NCBI GenBank assembly: GCA_018806985.1
Contig: JADANN010000404.1
Location: 248,001 to 312,000, forward strand
Source: Angiostrongylus vasorum
Lineage: Eukaryota; Nematoda; Chromadorea; Rhabditida; Metastrongylidae
Direction: 5' to 3'
Length of the DNA: 64,000 nt
A program made the position numbers and the translations under genes. Below, one piece after another: positions 1 through 11,925 of the stretch. Position 1 is the stretch's first letter; each line of letters starts with the position of its first letter. Below the pieces are notes generated by a model. It was not told where the DNA came from. It worked only from the letters and a program-made list of their open reading frames with translations, and ran no database searches.

Positions 1-200
1 CGTGAGCACGGATTACCGAGGGATACCCTGCGACACGTATGCGGAGGAATTGATCTCATTGATAACCAACAGAATTGTATGTCATCGGACAATTAACGAT
101 AAACGTTAGAACTCTCGGCGTTGATCAATCCCTAAGGGATGCGCCATGCACTCGACTTCACTAGGCATCGTTGGAGATAACTAAATGCATATGTGTCCTT
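1..200 (+). repeat. Truncated copy of dispersed W repeat
   Basis: This stretch matches 25,141-25,340 with a single difference that I can see (position 171, c for t), and it matches the reverse complement of about 37,380-37,580. The match stops sharply after position 200, where the sequence runs into unrelated DNA. It is the internal part of the W repeat, which also occurs in more diverged form near 17.0, 21.4, 31.8 and 55.0 kb. The copy begins before the window, so its true left end is unknown. Confidence 0.9.
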
Positions 201-519
201 GGACATTACTGAATGGTGTCATGCTTTGCAAGGTGTATTATAACTGAAAAGTTATTTAACTGTGCTAAGTAAAGTTGGAGATGTGTAAGCATTTATTACG
301 GTGTGAAGATCTCTGATCACAGAAGACTTGGAGCTGTGCTGATTATACTTTATAAAAAATTCGAAAACTTACAATCTAAGCAGGAATCGCATAACTGGGA
401 CTAGGTGGGATATGCAGTTGATCGTCCTGATTCAGGATCGAATTCGATGACGCTTCATCCAGGTTTGTTCAAGGGGACAATGGAGATGTATACTTACCTA
501 TACATATAACCTACCTGGA
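201..519. other. No recognised gene
   Basis: About 320 bp between the W-repeat fragment and the 3' end of an RTE-2 LINE. I see no coding frame with recognisable similarity, no tRNA and no clear repeat structure. The last 40 bases are the short TA-rich tail that follows the LINE 3' end on the minus strand. Confidence 0.5.
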
Positions 520-2440
520 CGATCCGTCTTCACGAGTTGTGCAGACCCCAGCACATATGCCATTCGTTCCTTTCTTTCGCAATCGTAGTCCATGGTGGTG
601 GTTTTGTTCGAGCATGGTAACGCGTGCGAGTCTCATAGCGTGACGTGTAAAAATAACTGCAGCTACAGGTACTGCTGGTTAAGATTTTTTTACGAACACG
701 TTTGCCTAAAGTGTAGGTGGCCGTTCTATTGCACGTTTGCATTCTCGTGAAGTCCAATTTGCAGTTCTTTTTCGTCCATCTGTCGTCTGTTCTTCTTATT
801 ATGTGACCGGCCCTGTCGATCTATATTCTCCTGAATCTCGAAGATGTGACAGATTTCGAAGGTCAGAGCTTCGCATTCCGGCTAGGTATTGAGAGTGCCG
901 GTTATATTTCAGAAGACATCGCTCAAGCGCCCTGTGAGTAGTGCGAAGCATTCTTGACGTGATTGAAGTCTCTGCAGCATAATAGAGCGCTGGGAGGACC
1001 GTAGAATCGAAAAGGTGAGTGCGGATTTTCGGGTCCTTCAGTTTGTCGGTGGTTTCTTTCAGAGGTCCGAATGCGGCGCATGCTGCTCTCCTTCTTCCGT
1101 CTAGATCCTCCTTTATGTTATTTTCCATGTTCATTGATCGCCCAAGGTATACGTACGAGGTGGTCTCTGCAATGAGAGAGCCAGTTCAATTTTTTTCGCC
1201 TTCGCACCATTGGTTTTTTCATGAACTAAGTCTTCTTTCGATTTATGCGTAGTCCGATCTTTTTTCCCCGCTTCGTTCAGCTCGTTGACGTCACCTCTGC
1301 TTCGCTAGTACTTTTTGAGAAGATGACAATGTCGTCGGCAAAACGAAGGTTTGATAGGATTTTTCCATCTATACGTATGCCTTTCTCATCCGAATCGAGT
1401 GACTTCATTATCCACTGCAGTGCGGCACTGAACAGCTTTGGCGATATTGTGTCGTCCCTGTCAGACCTCTTTTCCTATGGGTATGGTTAAGAGGTCGTTG
1501 GAAAAGCTGTATTTTCGTAGTGCAGTTCCGATAACAGTCGGACAGAGTTCTTATGCAGGACGAGTCCACTCCTTGGTCGACGAGCGTTGATGGGACTGCA
1601 TTCGTTTCGACACTGTCAAACGCTTTTTTATAGTCGACAAAGGTTAGGACTAGAGGGAAGTGGTATTCCCGACTAACTTCGATGACCCTGGACACGGTGT
1701 GGATGTGGTCCATGTAGCAAAATCCTTTTCGAAACCTTGCTTGCTCGACTGGTTGTGCCTCATCCAATGTCCTTGATATGTGCGAGAGGATAATCTTCGT
1801 GAAGAGCTTGTAAAGCATATGGGACGATAGTTACGAAGATCCCTTCGGTCTCCTTTCTTGGGCAGGATGACCGTGCGCAACGTCCTCCACTTGTCTGGGA
1901 CTTTTTCCTTTTGAAGGTAGGCTGTCACATGATTTGCGAGAAGTACATGTAAATTGTGGCTTCCAGCTCTAAGGAAGTCGGCGGTAATATTATCGGGTCC
2001 TGGAGCTGTGCCTCTTTTCATGCTTTCTATCGCAACTCGAACCTCCGACGGACGAATTCCAGGTGGTTTTTTCTACAGGGGGGATATTAGGGTTTGGGAT
2101 GGGGATTGTGGAACGGAAAAGGTTTGTTTCCGCTATTAATTCCATATCATGGCGGGAAGTTTTGACGACCCCATCTTCGTTCATCAGGACTCACAGCGGA
2201 ACATTATAATAACACAAGTCCCGACGGCATTTTTTCAGACTGCGTCTTTCACTGCTGCTTCCAGTAGTTTCTTATGTTTGCACCGTTGTAGATCATCCTG
2301 CAAAGCTCTTCTGCAGCTGGCTTTTATTACTAGCAATGTTGAACGTGTTGCAACAGGATCAAGTTCCAGTTTCCTTCTTTTTTTCGAGCAACTCCTTAGG
2401 TGTATGGAGGTGTATGCGTGACCGACGGCTCCAAGCAGTT
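520..2440 (-). mobile_element. RTE-2 LINE, decayed, RT and 3' domain
   Basis: Remnant of a non-LTR retrotransposon of the RTE type, read on the minus strand. From 5' to 3' it shows the linker before the RT (about 2,420-2,030), an RT start with APGPDNITADFL (about 2,010), KVPDKWRTLRTVILPKKGDR, NYRPIC, DHIHTVSRVIEVSREY, then the catalytic motif FADDIVIFS at about 1,320-1,345. The 3' domain follows (LFDSTVLPALYYAAET at about 1,000, ALERCLLKYNRHSQ), and it ends with ERNEWHMCWG at about 560. The catalytic FADD is intact, but the reading frame changes several times, so no full protein is made. The endonuclease part is missing, so the copy is 5' truncated. The family normally encodes an apurinic-like endonuclease plus an RT and copies its RNA at a nicked target. 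Confidence 0.9.
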
Positions 2441-3390
2441 CTGCGCTGACCTGTGGTCTTCATGGTTCATAGAATTTCTTGCTTTTGACAATATTCGATA
2501 TATTTCCGATAACTGCGGAACTTAAGAGGTAGCGAACAGAACATCGATATTGAGTAAACATCGCTCTATCGTTGTATGGTCATAAGGTGTTATAGTTGGT
2601 GCTACTTACCATGTGTTATGAGTGTTCGTAATGCAAACAAATTGCTGTTAACATTTGAAACTGTTTTGAAATTTGTAGAGCGTACACTTGAGCATTTTTT
2701 TGCGTTCGCTCATCCCATCCGATGAGAAAGATTTTTTTATAGAGTTTACAAAAGAAGTAAGAGTCACTTACTAGTCAAATTACCGGCCAGTAAACTTGTT
2801 CGAGAACAACGCTCTTGATATATTTTTTGAGTTTAGAGTAGCAGTTTTTCCTGGCTACGATCTTCACAACATCTGTTTTAAGCAATCGACTGATTTCAAG
2901 AATTGTAGGAAAAAGATTTTTTAATAGAATGACAGAATCAAAATGACCTTGATATAGCTTACTGCTGCTAGTCAACACACAGTTTGTGACAGTATAGAAT
3001 ACGCACCGTATTTTGGGTTTGAAAAAAAGGATCTTTCATTACTTCATGTAGTGACCGCTAAACAAAGTTATTTCATGTGCGTATACTGTTGCACACAACT
3101 GCTTTCGTAACCGCGTCACCGTAGCTGTTCCTGGGTGTCAAATGCAATGTGCAGTGGAATTTATCCCGGTTTCAATCTCGGATTTGAAAATGAGGCATTG
3201 TAATACGGTACTCCTGCTAAGAGTAAACTAATGGCAGTAGAGCATCGCTGTCTAGATAACAAATTTGTCGCAATATGACAAATCATCTAACATCAGCGTC
3301 CTGTTCAGTGGGCGCTTTAGTCTATGCCGACCAGGCGGAGAAAAACGTGATTAGCGAAGGATGTCCTACTGCATAAGATGTTTTAAGAAA
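2441..3390. other. No recognised gene, AT-rich
   Basis: About 950 bp of AT-rich sequence. A short minus-strand open frame at 2,775-2,978 shows no recognisable motif and no splice signals that would extend it. Nothing else can be supported. Confidence 0.5.
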
Positions 3391-3391
3391 A

Positions 3392-3645
3392 ATGGAGAAG
3401 AGCAACGTATCCATGACATGCCATAAAAGCTGTATACTGATTTTCACCGCTAAAACTCCACTCAAGATTGAAGCTCCACCCTGTTATTCGAAAGGAATAC
3501 ACATTAGTGATAAATCCCTGTCGAAGCCTTGCTTTGAGGACGACATCGTCATCTTATCGACGAGGATTGGTGAAGTAAAAAAAGTGAGTGCATCAAAAAA
3601 CCTACAACGCGATGCTAGACAAACAAAAAGGATGGATCCATAATC
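3392..3645 (+). pseudogene. Reverse transcriptase scrap, RTE-like
   Basis: A short stretch whose translation contains KGIHISDKSLS followed by FEDDIVILSTRIGEVKK. This resembles the region around the catalytic FADD box of RTE reverse transcriptases (typically R-F-A-D-D-I-V-hydrophobic with an acidic or serine-rich stretch after it). The alanine of FADD is replaced by glutamate, and the frame loses similarity after about 3,600. No flanking RT motifs are readable, so this is a small, old fragment. It lies downstream of and opposite in strand to the RTE-2 copy at 0.5-2.4 kb, so it is a separate insertion. Confidence 0.5.
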
Positions 3646-4767
3646 ACAGAGATCACACCGCGTACCTGCATTTCTCCACTTGAATCAACATAGAAAACGG
3701 TATGAAAAATGTGTGCAAAGCAAAGCAAGGTGGCCCTCTTTCAGAACTCTTAAAGAAAATAGTTCGTAATGGCGACAGCTAGTTTTTGCGATTTAAATTA
3801 TGTGGTTTCCGTTTATCCTTTATTTTTATCTTTCCATCTGCTTCTAACTGAGGAATGATTTCTGAATCTTTCGCCAGCGGTCATTTAGTTCTTCGAGGGA
3901 CAGCAACCACTCTTGGCTTAGACGGTCACCATTAGGTGCTGACATCTGCCCACATCCACTCATGAGGATTCGCATCTCCGAGCTAACCAAGCATCTTTGC
4001 GTTATGCTGTCGAAGGCCACTTCTTACCACTGTTTTGATGATATTTCGAGTGGCCACTGTCGCTTTATTAGGAAGCTCCAATTCATGAAGCAAAATGACT
4101 CGACTTTTGTCATTTGAATGCAGTATTTCAACGAGCCTAAATTTACTACAAACTAAATGATAAAAAAAATATACCTGGTAGAGATTCCAAGCAGTTAAGT
4201 GGAATACATCAGTACTGTATGTGACAAACATTTGTTGGCGAAGTCTATTTACAAGTATCATAATAATAATATTGGCCACTACTTCTTTACTAGATTAATA
4301 CTCTCTCGAATCGCTGTCATTCTACGAAGGCGGCAGTCAAGGAGAGCATCTAAGATTGAAAACCTAAACTACATCCACTAATCGAGAGATGTAGAGAAGT
4401 GTTGAGCTCCGATGGCAGTAGCACAGCAATCTTGGGAATCCAAAGCGATTTGCAACCATCATTCATCATTTAAGCAGGCTCACGATACGATAGATTCTCG
4501 GGCGGTAGCCGGGCCCATACGAAGCTGGTCATCAATGTGAGCAACTCTGATTTGCACTACGAATGGTCAAAGTGCAGGTGCGAAGGAGAATTGGTGATGG
4601 AACCTATAGGCATTAAACCACCTATGTTAGCACTAGCAATTGTTGCGTAACAACTCGAAAGATCGACTTTCTATAAATCTCAGCATTAATAATTGATATG
4701 TTTATTATACGATCTTATAAACTGATTCTTTTGAGCCGATTCGAGGTTGGTATAGGAAACAACACGC
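3646..4767. other. No recognised gene
   Basis: About 1.1 kb without a recognisable product. Short open frames on both strands (for example 3,983-4,279 minus) carry no motif that I know. At about 4,706-4,760 the minus strand reads like the last 50 bases of the Penelope-like 3' end seen at 5.65 and 8.39 kb, so a small inverted fragment of that element is probably present. Confidence 0.45.
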
Positions 4768-4842
4768 GGGCAGTCCCACTCTGTAACAGCACGGTGAGTG
4801 GCCTTTCTGATCAATATGGCTTTTATTTGAAAGTTTGATCTT

Positions 4843-5433
4843 CCACAAGATTGCTGAGCTATTTGCAAAACTCCGGACCGCAGGTGTTTGCGCTGGGGAA
4901 CGAACGCGCTATTGTCCTTTCCGGGGAGTAACGCGTTCACCACCACACCATGCGGGTCCATCGTTTCGCCTGTCTCTCAGCTAGTTCTTATCGATCTGTG
5001 CCGTCAGCAACCACCCGTCACCAGGACTGATCTGGGGAGCCCACATCGGCATTAAACCCAGTTAAGCTGAGGTTGTAGTTGAATTCACAATATTTAGCTT
5101 TTTTATTTTCTGCCTTCTATACTTTTTTATGGCAGGTTATTATTATGCGAAATATAACCACAAGATTGCTGAGATATTTGCAAAACTCGGACCGCAGGTG
5201 TTTGCGGTAGGAACGAACGTCCGAACGCTGAGAGACAGGCGAAACGAAGGATCCGCATGGTGTGGTGGTGAACGCGTTACTCTCCGGAAAGGACAATAGC
5301 GCGTTCGTTCCCCCACCGCAAACAGCTGCGGTCCGGAATTTTGCAAATATCTCAGCAATCTTGTGGTTGTATTTCGCATAATAATGACCCGCCATAAAAA
5401 GTATAGAAGGCAGAAAATAAAAAGCTAAATATA
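4843..5433. mobile_element. Insertion with foldback (MITE-like) structure
   Basis: This insertion interrupts the Penelope-like end and is bounded by a 10-bp duplication (4,833-4,842 and 5,434-5,443). Its right part, about 5,097-5,430, is a foldback. The first about 115 bases (from 'agcttttttattttctgcc' through 'tttgcaaaactcggaccgcag') recur inverted in the last about 115 bases. Its left part, 4,843-5,000, repeats the inner portion of the same sequence. No transposase frame is present, as expected for a non-autonomous DNA element. A related fragment lies at 16.05-16.19 kb. The left and right boundaries do not coincide with the foldback ends, so two copies or a rearranged copy may be involved. 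Confidence 0.7.
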
Positions 5434-5540
5434 GTTTGATCTTCATTAATACTGCAAATATTTCACCGAATGTAAGACTATTGTTACATTAAATACGTCT
5501 AGGTTTTGAGGAAGGCGAAATCGCCGAAACGTCAGCCATC

Positions 5541-5612
5541 GACCAACAACGCCAACAGCAACGACAACAGCAACAACAGCAACAACAACAACAACAACGA
5601 CAACGACAACGA
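5541..5612 (+). repeat. CAA/CAG/CGA trinucleotide-rich tract
   Basis: A run of CAA, CAG and CGA triplets inside the Penelope-like 3' end. The matching copy at 8,310-8,345 has a shorter tract, so the triplets expanded in this copy. Confidence 0.85.
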
Positions 5613-5660
5613 AGACCTGTACCAACCTCGAATCGCTCAAAAAGACCAGTTTATAAGTTC

Positions 5661-6639
5661 ATGTAAATAAATATGTCAACTATTTGTGCCGAGGTTTATA
5701 AAAAGTTGGTCTTTTGAATTATTAAGAGATGTACCAACAAAACATTCCCGACTAGTAAGTGATGTATTATCATTGAGACAAAAAATCGTCTTAATGCGAC
5801 AAAAGACCCACTTTCTACGCCGCTGCTTAAAACATCGATTATTCCTAACTTCATAAAACATAAGAAATTATACGAAGTATGCAGCTTACCAGAGGGTTCT
5901 CAACAAATGCTGAGCATCGAGATAAAACTGATACACATTTCATTGCGGTGCACGCAAAATGAAATGTCTTCACTGCTGAACAAATGTGTGTACAAAGAAA
6001 TTCATTGAGCTCAGTATTTGGAGAGGAATCTTTGGAAGAGAATAGTAGTTGGGTCCATATCCATCTGTAACAAGATTCGGTGTGATATTAAGAGCAAGTT
6101 AAGAAAAAAGTTTAGCTATCTATTACGCCTCCCATAAAGATCAAAAACAAACGACCATTGCTGGTCAAGTTTTGAGTGATAACCCTGAAGTATAGTGTGC
6201 ATCAAAATCATCCAGAGTTACTGTGTTAGGAGGCACAACTCTTCCGAAAAATGCGCTCTCCCTGTTAGAATTGGGTTCGAGTTCTTCGCCTAGTCAACCC
6301 ATTTCTAAACCAATCCTGCGTAGGATCACATGTATTCTGCGTGAACTTCAAGATTAACTACGTTGTAGGGTTAGGCTAGACAGGTTAGGTAAAGAAATGC
6401 CAAGGTGGGAACTACCACCAATAGCTACTGCCTGAGATTTCTTTAAGCAAGAGCCACCAAATGGAGATATTGACTCTGCATTCCGTTCATTTTCGAACGA
6501 TATTCTCCGCATACTTAATCCACTACCAACGAAGAAAATTAAGCTTCAATCTCACACACCAACAAAAACGTGGTACGTGCCAGGTTAGAGGTCTTTTGAA
6601 TTCAAAATCTATGCGACTGTTCCATGCTTATTTAGACAA
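5661..6639. other. No recognised gene
   Basis: Nearly 1 kb lies between the solo Penelope-like end and the readable part of the Penelope-like RT. It is AT-rich with short frames only. The last 150-200 bp may be the unrecognisable 5' portion of the Penelope-like element. Confidence 0.4.
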
Positions 6640-8110
6640 ATAAGATTACTTTTACCGATGAATTTGCGTCCACCGACTCGTCATCATTTAAAGTGAGACC
6701 AATTATCAGTTGTACAGGTGAGTCAACGGATTGGATAGCGTGGTTCCTAAACCTTATCCTGAGCCAGTTGTTTAAGTTTTTTCCAATCCATTTACCCAAC
6801 ACCAAAATATTTCTAGACCAGCCACGGTGCGCCCAACCAATTAATAGCATGTAACGGAACCATTCGATGTTACTTCCCTTTGTATCAACGTACCGAATGA
6901 CTCCGCAATGCAAGCCATTCTCGAGTTGCTTCTTGAGCATGGAAAGAGAATAAAAATGTATGGGTTGTCGATTACACAACTAATGACTCCCTAAAACAGT
7001 CTTTTAGTTGTTCATTGTTTAGGTGGCCTGGGAAATATCTTTCACAATCAGAGAGTTGGCCTTGGCACAGCGATTAGCCTCATACCTGGCCATTGCTTTC
7101 ATGTCTAAGGTGGAAGCTCCAGTTCTCCATCGCCAACCCTTACTCTACCGTCGATACATAGACGACTGCTTTCACCGTCTGTTCCAAACAAGAACAGATG
7201 GATGAGTGCTTTAAACTGCTAGACAGACAGTCAGGGTATATAAATTTCACCTGGCAAAAAACTAACCTAGAACTGGCTTCCATTCTTAAACATTCAAATG
7301 AAGCTCTCGGAAACTGGCTGTATAACTATAACAAAACGGTATTGTAAGCCAAGTAGTAAAAATATACTAGTTCACTTCCTCTCCTCTCATCCTTCAGACA
7401 TGAAAAAGCACTCACCGAAAACGTGCCGAACGGCTGAAAATGTGTGCACAGGAGAAGAGGAAACGAAGGAATCCCGCTAAACCTGGCACGAAAAAGTAGC
7501 CATTTCCAATGGCTACGAAGCAGAAACCACTTGGGTCAGACAAAAAACGTAGGCTTGTTCCCCAAAATAATGCTCCGAGCGTAGGTAAGATCCCTTTTAA
7601 GCTGCCCTTGAAACCAAATGAAATAACTTACACCATTAAAGGGTGCTTTAGAAAAAGTTGTCTTGAAAATTATGTAGCGATTATTGACCTTCCAACCAAT
7701 GCCCCACGCAGTCAGTTAGTTTGCAACTGCTCGTTTGTGCAGCAAGGAAAGCTGTATGGTCTGTCCTAACGGGAGAGATAGGGGATTTTATGAGGTCTTT
7801 TAAAATATACTTGATCTCGTGTAAGGCATGCGGTGAGGAATATATTGGTGAAACGGGTAGACCGCTTTATGTCCGCATAAAAGCACACCTAGATGGTAAA
7901 TTTAGAATTAGTCAAAGCATTCGTCTAGGTACACATAGGGCACAAAAGCACAACGGCGTTGATTTTGAAGTGACTATCCGGATCCCTAGCGCGGGAAGCA
8001 AAAACATCTAAGCGCAAGACTTTTGAGGCTTTTTGGATAACTTTCAAAAATCCGAAGATGAACCGGAAAGACGAATGCCTCAGTATTACTCGTGACCTGG
8101 AGCCTTATTT
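6640..8110 (+). pseudogene. Penelope-like element RT plus GIY-YIG, decayed
   Basis: Retroelement protein of the Penelope-like class, readable in several frames. The RT begins by about 6,650 with KVRPIISCTG, then a W-F-L-N-L-I-L-S-Q-L-L block (about 6,740), VTSLCINVPNDSAMQAILEL (about 6,870) and a region like the usual G-L-A-x-G-Q-R-L-A-P box. The catalytic YRRYIDDCF follows at about 7,145, then NILVHFLSSHP at about 7,360-7,390. A C-terminal GIY-YIG-type nuclease domain follows: KIYLISCKACGEEYIGETGR at about 7,800-7,860, with R-x-K-A-H-L-D after it. Known Penelope-like elements couple this RT to a GIY-YIG endonuclease that nicks the target. At least three frameshifts and several stops make the copy inactive. 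The RT catalytic aspartates are still present. Confidence 0.85.
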
Positions 8111-8395
8111 CAAAATGATATTTTGACTCCTAGATGGGTCTCGCTGGCAGTCCCACTCTTAACAGCACGGTCACTAGCCTTTTTGGATCAACATGGCGTT
8201 TATTTGAAAGTTTGATCTTTACTAATACTACAAATACTTCACCGAATATAAGACTATTGTTACATTAAATACGTGTAGGCTCTGAGGAAGGCGAAATCGC
8301 AGAAACGTCAGCCATCGACAAACAAAACCAACAGCAACGACAACGAAGACCTATACCAACCCCGCATCGGCTCAAAAAGATCAGTTTACATGATC
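8111..8395 (+). repeat. 3' terminal region of the Penelope-like element
   Basis: Non-coding end of the element described at 6.64-8.11 kb. It is directly repeated, with moderate divergence and one insertion, at 4,768-5,660, about 3 kb upstream and in the same orientation. Penelope-like elements often carry such flanking terminal copies, so the two may be ends of one original insertion. They could also be independent copies. Confidence 0.7.
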
Positions 8396-8903
8396 GTAAA
8401 AATAGGTATGTTACATAACAACAATAATTTTCCGTATTTTAAGCATCGGCTACAAAATCAACTTTAGGTACAGGCCAGTAACATCTTTCTATATTTCTGC
8501 GCCTTAGTAGTGGAAAATAGAAAACCGGTTCCAGAAGGACCGAATATTCGCTTATGCAATGCTTACTTCCTTGCAAACAAGTGAGTGATAATCTTAAAAA
8601 CCATTTAATATAACCCTATCAAGAAAAACCGTATATCATGAATGTTCAACAGATTAGTGAAAAATGCTTGATAAGAATGAAAATTGTGGCACTTACGAGA
8701 TCAACAGACAAAAATCCTATTTGAACTTGATCAACTCAACCGAAAATACCAAGCGAAAACAAACGGCGTAAACAAAGCAAGCAAAAGAAGGCTTCAAGTC
8801 TCCAACATATAGAAAAGGAGCTATAAGAAAAGTGATAGGACAGTTCTGAATAGTTGAAAGTAAAGGCGGCCTAGTGAAATGGATGTATGCTGGGTATATA
8901 TAC

Positions 8904-8947
<44 letters not shown>

Positions 8948-11540
8948 TGCGAACACCTGTCGATGTACTAGTTACTGGTTCCAACGCACAGCCAATCAGC
9001 ACTGGTGTGAGATACTGTATCGGACCTTGGAATCGAGCCACCCACTATAAGAAAATTAATCAATGCTAAAAGTGAAAAGTGATAAATCACTATCGTATGC
9101 AAAAACGCTAATAAGCAGTAAAACAACTCACTTCGACACCTCATCCAGCAATCAGAGGACGATTGGCCGCCGAATAAGTGAACAGCATTGAGCCGCGCAT
9201 ATCATTTCGCGATTCTTCAGGTGATTTATTGTAGGAAAACTGATTTGTTATGCAAACAATTTCTTATCATATCCTCTTGCATAAGACATGAAAGTATGTC
9301 GGCGATGTGTTCGAAATTCCGACGCTTAGATTGCTATCGAACTTTTAGTTTTTGGGTTAATTGTGCAGACAATTTTAAACGGCTGTTTTACTTCGTCGAA
9401 GTGATTCTAGAAATGGATATATCTGGAAAATCAGACGTATTTGATCATTTTCTTCATGGTCATGGACGAGTGTAGCGTAGTGTTTTGAGACATCCCACAA
9501 TCGAAAAGGATTTTTGGTTCGATCGCACACTCCCAGCTCACCATGTCCCCCGATCGGATAAATTCATACCAAATTTGCCTGCGCAAATAAGAGACTGACT
9601 TATTAGATCGGCTGTCCAACATAAGTCATGACATAAGCCAAATACGTAAAAAGCCTCTGCTGTTATCGCTCATCCAAGTTGGAAGCTTTATAAATCTATA
9701 CTCAGAATTGTCAAAACTGTTGATTGTAGAATGGCTAGACGTCCATATGGTGTGCCTTTATCAATGCGTCTTCACACAGTATCTTTTCGGAAACATTACA
9801 TTTTCTTAGCTCGCTATTCTTACATTCTGCCAAAGATTTAAATTTCTTCTTCACAAATAATCTGTTCTCCAATTTACAATTTCCCTGGTTATCACGAAAT
9901 TTAGAACAACCCAAATAGATATGTTGCTTAATTAGGTACTTTCCCTGCTTAGCGCTTGAGGTGTCCTGGTAGTCGATCTGAAAGCCAATTTCTCATAGCA
10001 TCATTTTTTTCGTTTTATTTCCATTAATGGATCTTTTTTTTCCAAGGCAAACGTGAAGAGTTGAGGAACTGGTTTTACCAAGCTTCTAGTTTTCTTCTCT
10101 TCAACTTTTGAGTGAACTGCTCGGGGAGTTCTCGATACATATAGGTTCAATGGGTCTTTGTTTGGAACAACCTCTCAGGCAACGACTGTACTTTGACCAT
10201 GTTTTTTCGTCAGTTTCAGAATCAAGTGCCAAATGTTATCAACGAAAATCTAAGGGTACTTTACCTGTTTTCGTGCTTCATTAAACCCGCTGACCTTCTC
10301 GTCGTTGTCATCATCCACTCATATCCACTGCCTTCAGATGTCGTCGATGGTAGCCATGAAAGATTTGTGATTAATGGAGAGTCAATCGAAGATGTAGAGG
10401 ACTTTGTCTTTACGTTTCGGGCTTGTAAAATTCAATTTTGACTATAAGGCTCATCAGAACGATAATGTAACTGTTCTGGAACCATATAAATCCATCGCAG
10501 ATGATTAAGGATGGTGGGAAATCAATTACATCGATATCAAAGAAACTAAGGCAAAAAAGAGCTACAATTTAGAAGCAACGATAGAAAAAAGAAGGGATGA
10601 TAATGGCCTCCAAAGATATTGCCGCTCGCGGTACCATGCTCATGCTCTTGAATACTCATAATGAACTTCTAACGTGAATGGAACATATCAGAATAAGCAT
10701 ATCAGAGGAATTTTTGGAATTCAGTTATACTCCTGTATCAGTAACCTTTTCTTGCTCGAGGTTCTCCTACCGCTATGAACAATTTTCAGCATTCAGAATA
10801 GATGGATGTAGTGCGAAAACTACAAAAGAAGTCATATTTGATGAAAAAGCGGTGCAAACGGCTGTAGTATTAATCAGATATGGTGTCGACGAAGTTCTAG
10901 TGGTACGAAGGTCACCGACGTCCTTCTGCCACTGACGGCAATGAATTGAAAGCTTCTGCGGAAGCAAATCTGAAGAACTTGGTGCACTCATCTCAACTGT
11001 TTCGGAGCGTAAAAGTGATCAGAAAATCGAATAATCTCGACGAATGATTGCCGCACGTCTTGAATAAAAAGTAGGAAAACCGTCGTTTTTTGGCATCGTC
11101 GGCGCTTCTGTGCAACAAGAACAACCAGTTTTCCCGACAGTATTACGAGAAATCCTGCATGATAACCGGTGTCGATCACTTAGTGGTTGGACTACGCTGA
11201 AGCTCTGAAGCATTTCCTAATTCCGATTCGAATCAAAAGAGATCATGCCGACTGCTTGGTGGCCTGTCGTTTCTAAGACCCATGTGCACCATAAATTTCA
11301 ACGGCCGCGCTCGTAATTGGTCAACGACAAAGAGCTCTGCTTCCTCACGAAAACGCGCTGTCTCACTTTGCATGAGTGACTTTCCAAATTTTGAATTTTT
11401 CGTGGAGCGCAGACTTTCTAGTTTTTTGAAAATAAAATTTCCTTCAATAACTAGAGCGCTGTAGAGGTGCTGGGCCTAAGAGAATTGTGGACGAGACTTC
11501 ACTCTGTCATTCGATGTGTGTAAACGATTTTTACTCTGCC
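8396..11540. other. No recognised gene; includes TA tract
   Basis: About 3.1 kb of mostly unique, AT-rich sequence. Short frames at 9,188-9,475, 10,193-10,441 and 10,678-10,935 on the plus strand have no recognisable motif. I found no convincing splice pairs joining them and no tRNA. Apart from the TA microsatellite at 8.9 kb, nothing here can be supported as a feature. Confidence 0.4.
8895..8946. repeat. (TA)n microsatellite
   Basis: About 50 bases of alternating T and A, interrupted once by 'tacgta'. It is self-complementary and could extrude as a cruciform. Confidence 0.95.
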
Positions 11541-11544
11541 ACTT

Positions 11545-11925
11545 ATTGTGTGGGAGTAGGTTGCACAGCGGAAGCGATGCCAACCACCATGGGCACTGTG
11601 CTGGTCCGACTCCGCTCCGGGCTCAACAATCCTGCAAACTCTCCAAGATTAGGAAATTAGTACCGGAATAGTCTGTCATTGTCTGGGAATGGTTCACTCT
11701 TTACAATCCGAACGGGAACGCCCTAGCTCGGCTATCCAAGGACTCCAATGATAATCGTCTCTACCGACGTTCAATAACACTCGCAAAAAGAAAGCAAGAG
11801 TCCTCTAGCAGTACCCGAAGCCACACGTAAAAAATTGGAAAACCTTCGTGGGTTATGGATAGGAGGAAACTTATAGAATGCAGAAAGTGCTGGAATCCGC
11901 ATAGTAGAGGTGAAGGATGGGTCAT
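11545..11925 (+). mobile_element. tRNA-derived SINE (SINE-A), plus orientation
   Basis: It starts with a tRNA-like head: a box-A-like 'aggttgcacagcgg' at about 11,551 and a box-B-like 'ggtccgactccg' at about 11,598. The body holds 'ggaaattagtaccggaat' and 'cccggctatc'-type blocks and ends near 'cttcgtgggttatggatagg' and 'agtgctggaatcc'. The same order of blocks is seen in the reverse-orientation copies at 45.7-46.1, 50.3-50.6 and 55.4-55.6 kb, and its tail alone occurs at 19.6 kb. The acceptor stem does not pair, so the head is not a functional tRNA. It would serve as an internal RNA polymerase III promoter. Confidence 0.7.

Larger units (their letters stand above)
4768..5660 (+). mobile_element. 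Penelope-like element 3' end, split by insertion
   Basis: The stretches 4,768-4,842 and 5,434-5,660 together match one continuous sequence at 8,150-8,395, which lies just downstream of a Penelope-like RT/GIY-YIG coding region. Shared landmarks are the 'cagtcccactct', 'aacagcacggt', 'atttgaaagtttgatctt' and 'gaaggcgaaatcgc' blocks, then a CAA-rich stretch and a common end near 'tcaaaaagaccagttta'. The two pieces are separated by a 591-bp insertion flanked by the direct duplication GTTTGATCTT. No coding region of the element precedes it here, so this is a solo terminal copy. Confidence 0.75.

Noticed and set aside
8895..8946. CRISPR or other regularly spaced repeat
   Set aside because: Only a TA microsatellite; no spacers. 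The other repeats in this eukaryotic window are transposons, SINEs and one 132-bp tandem array.
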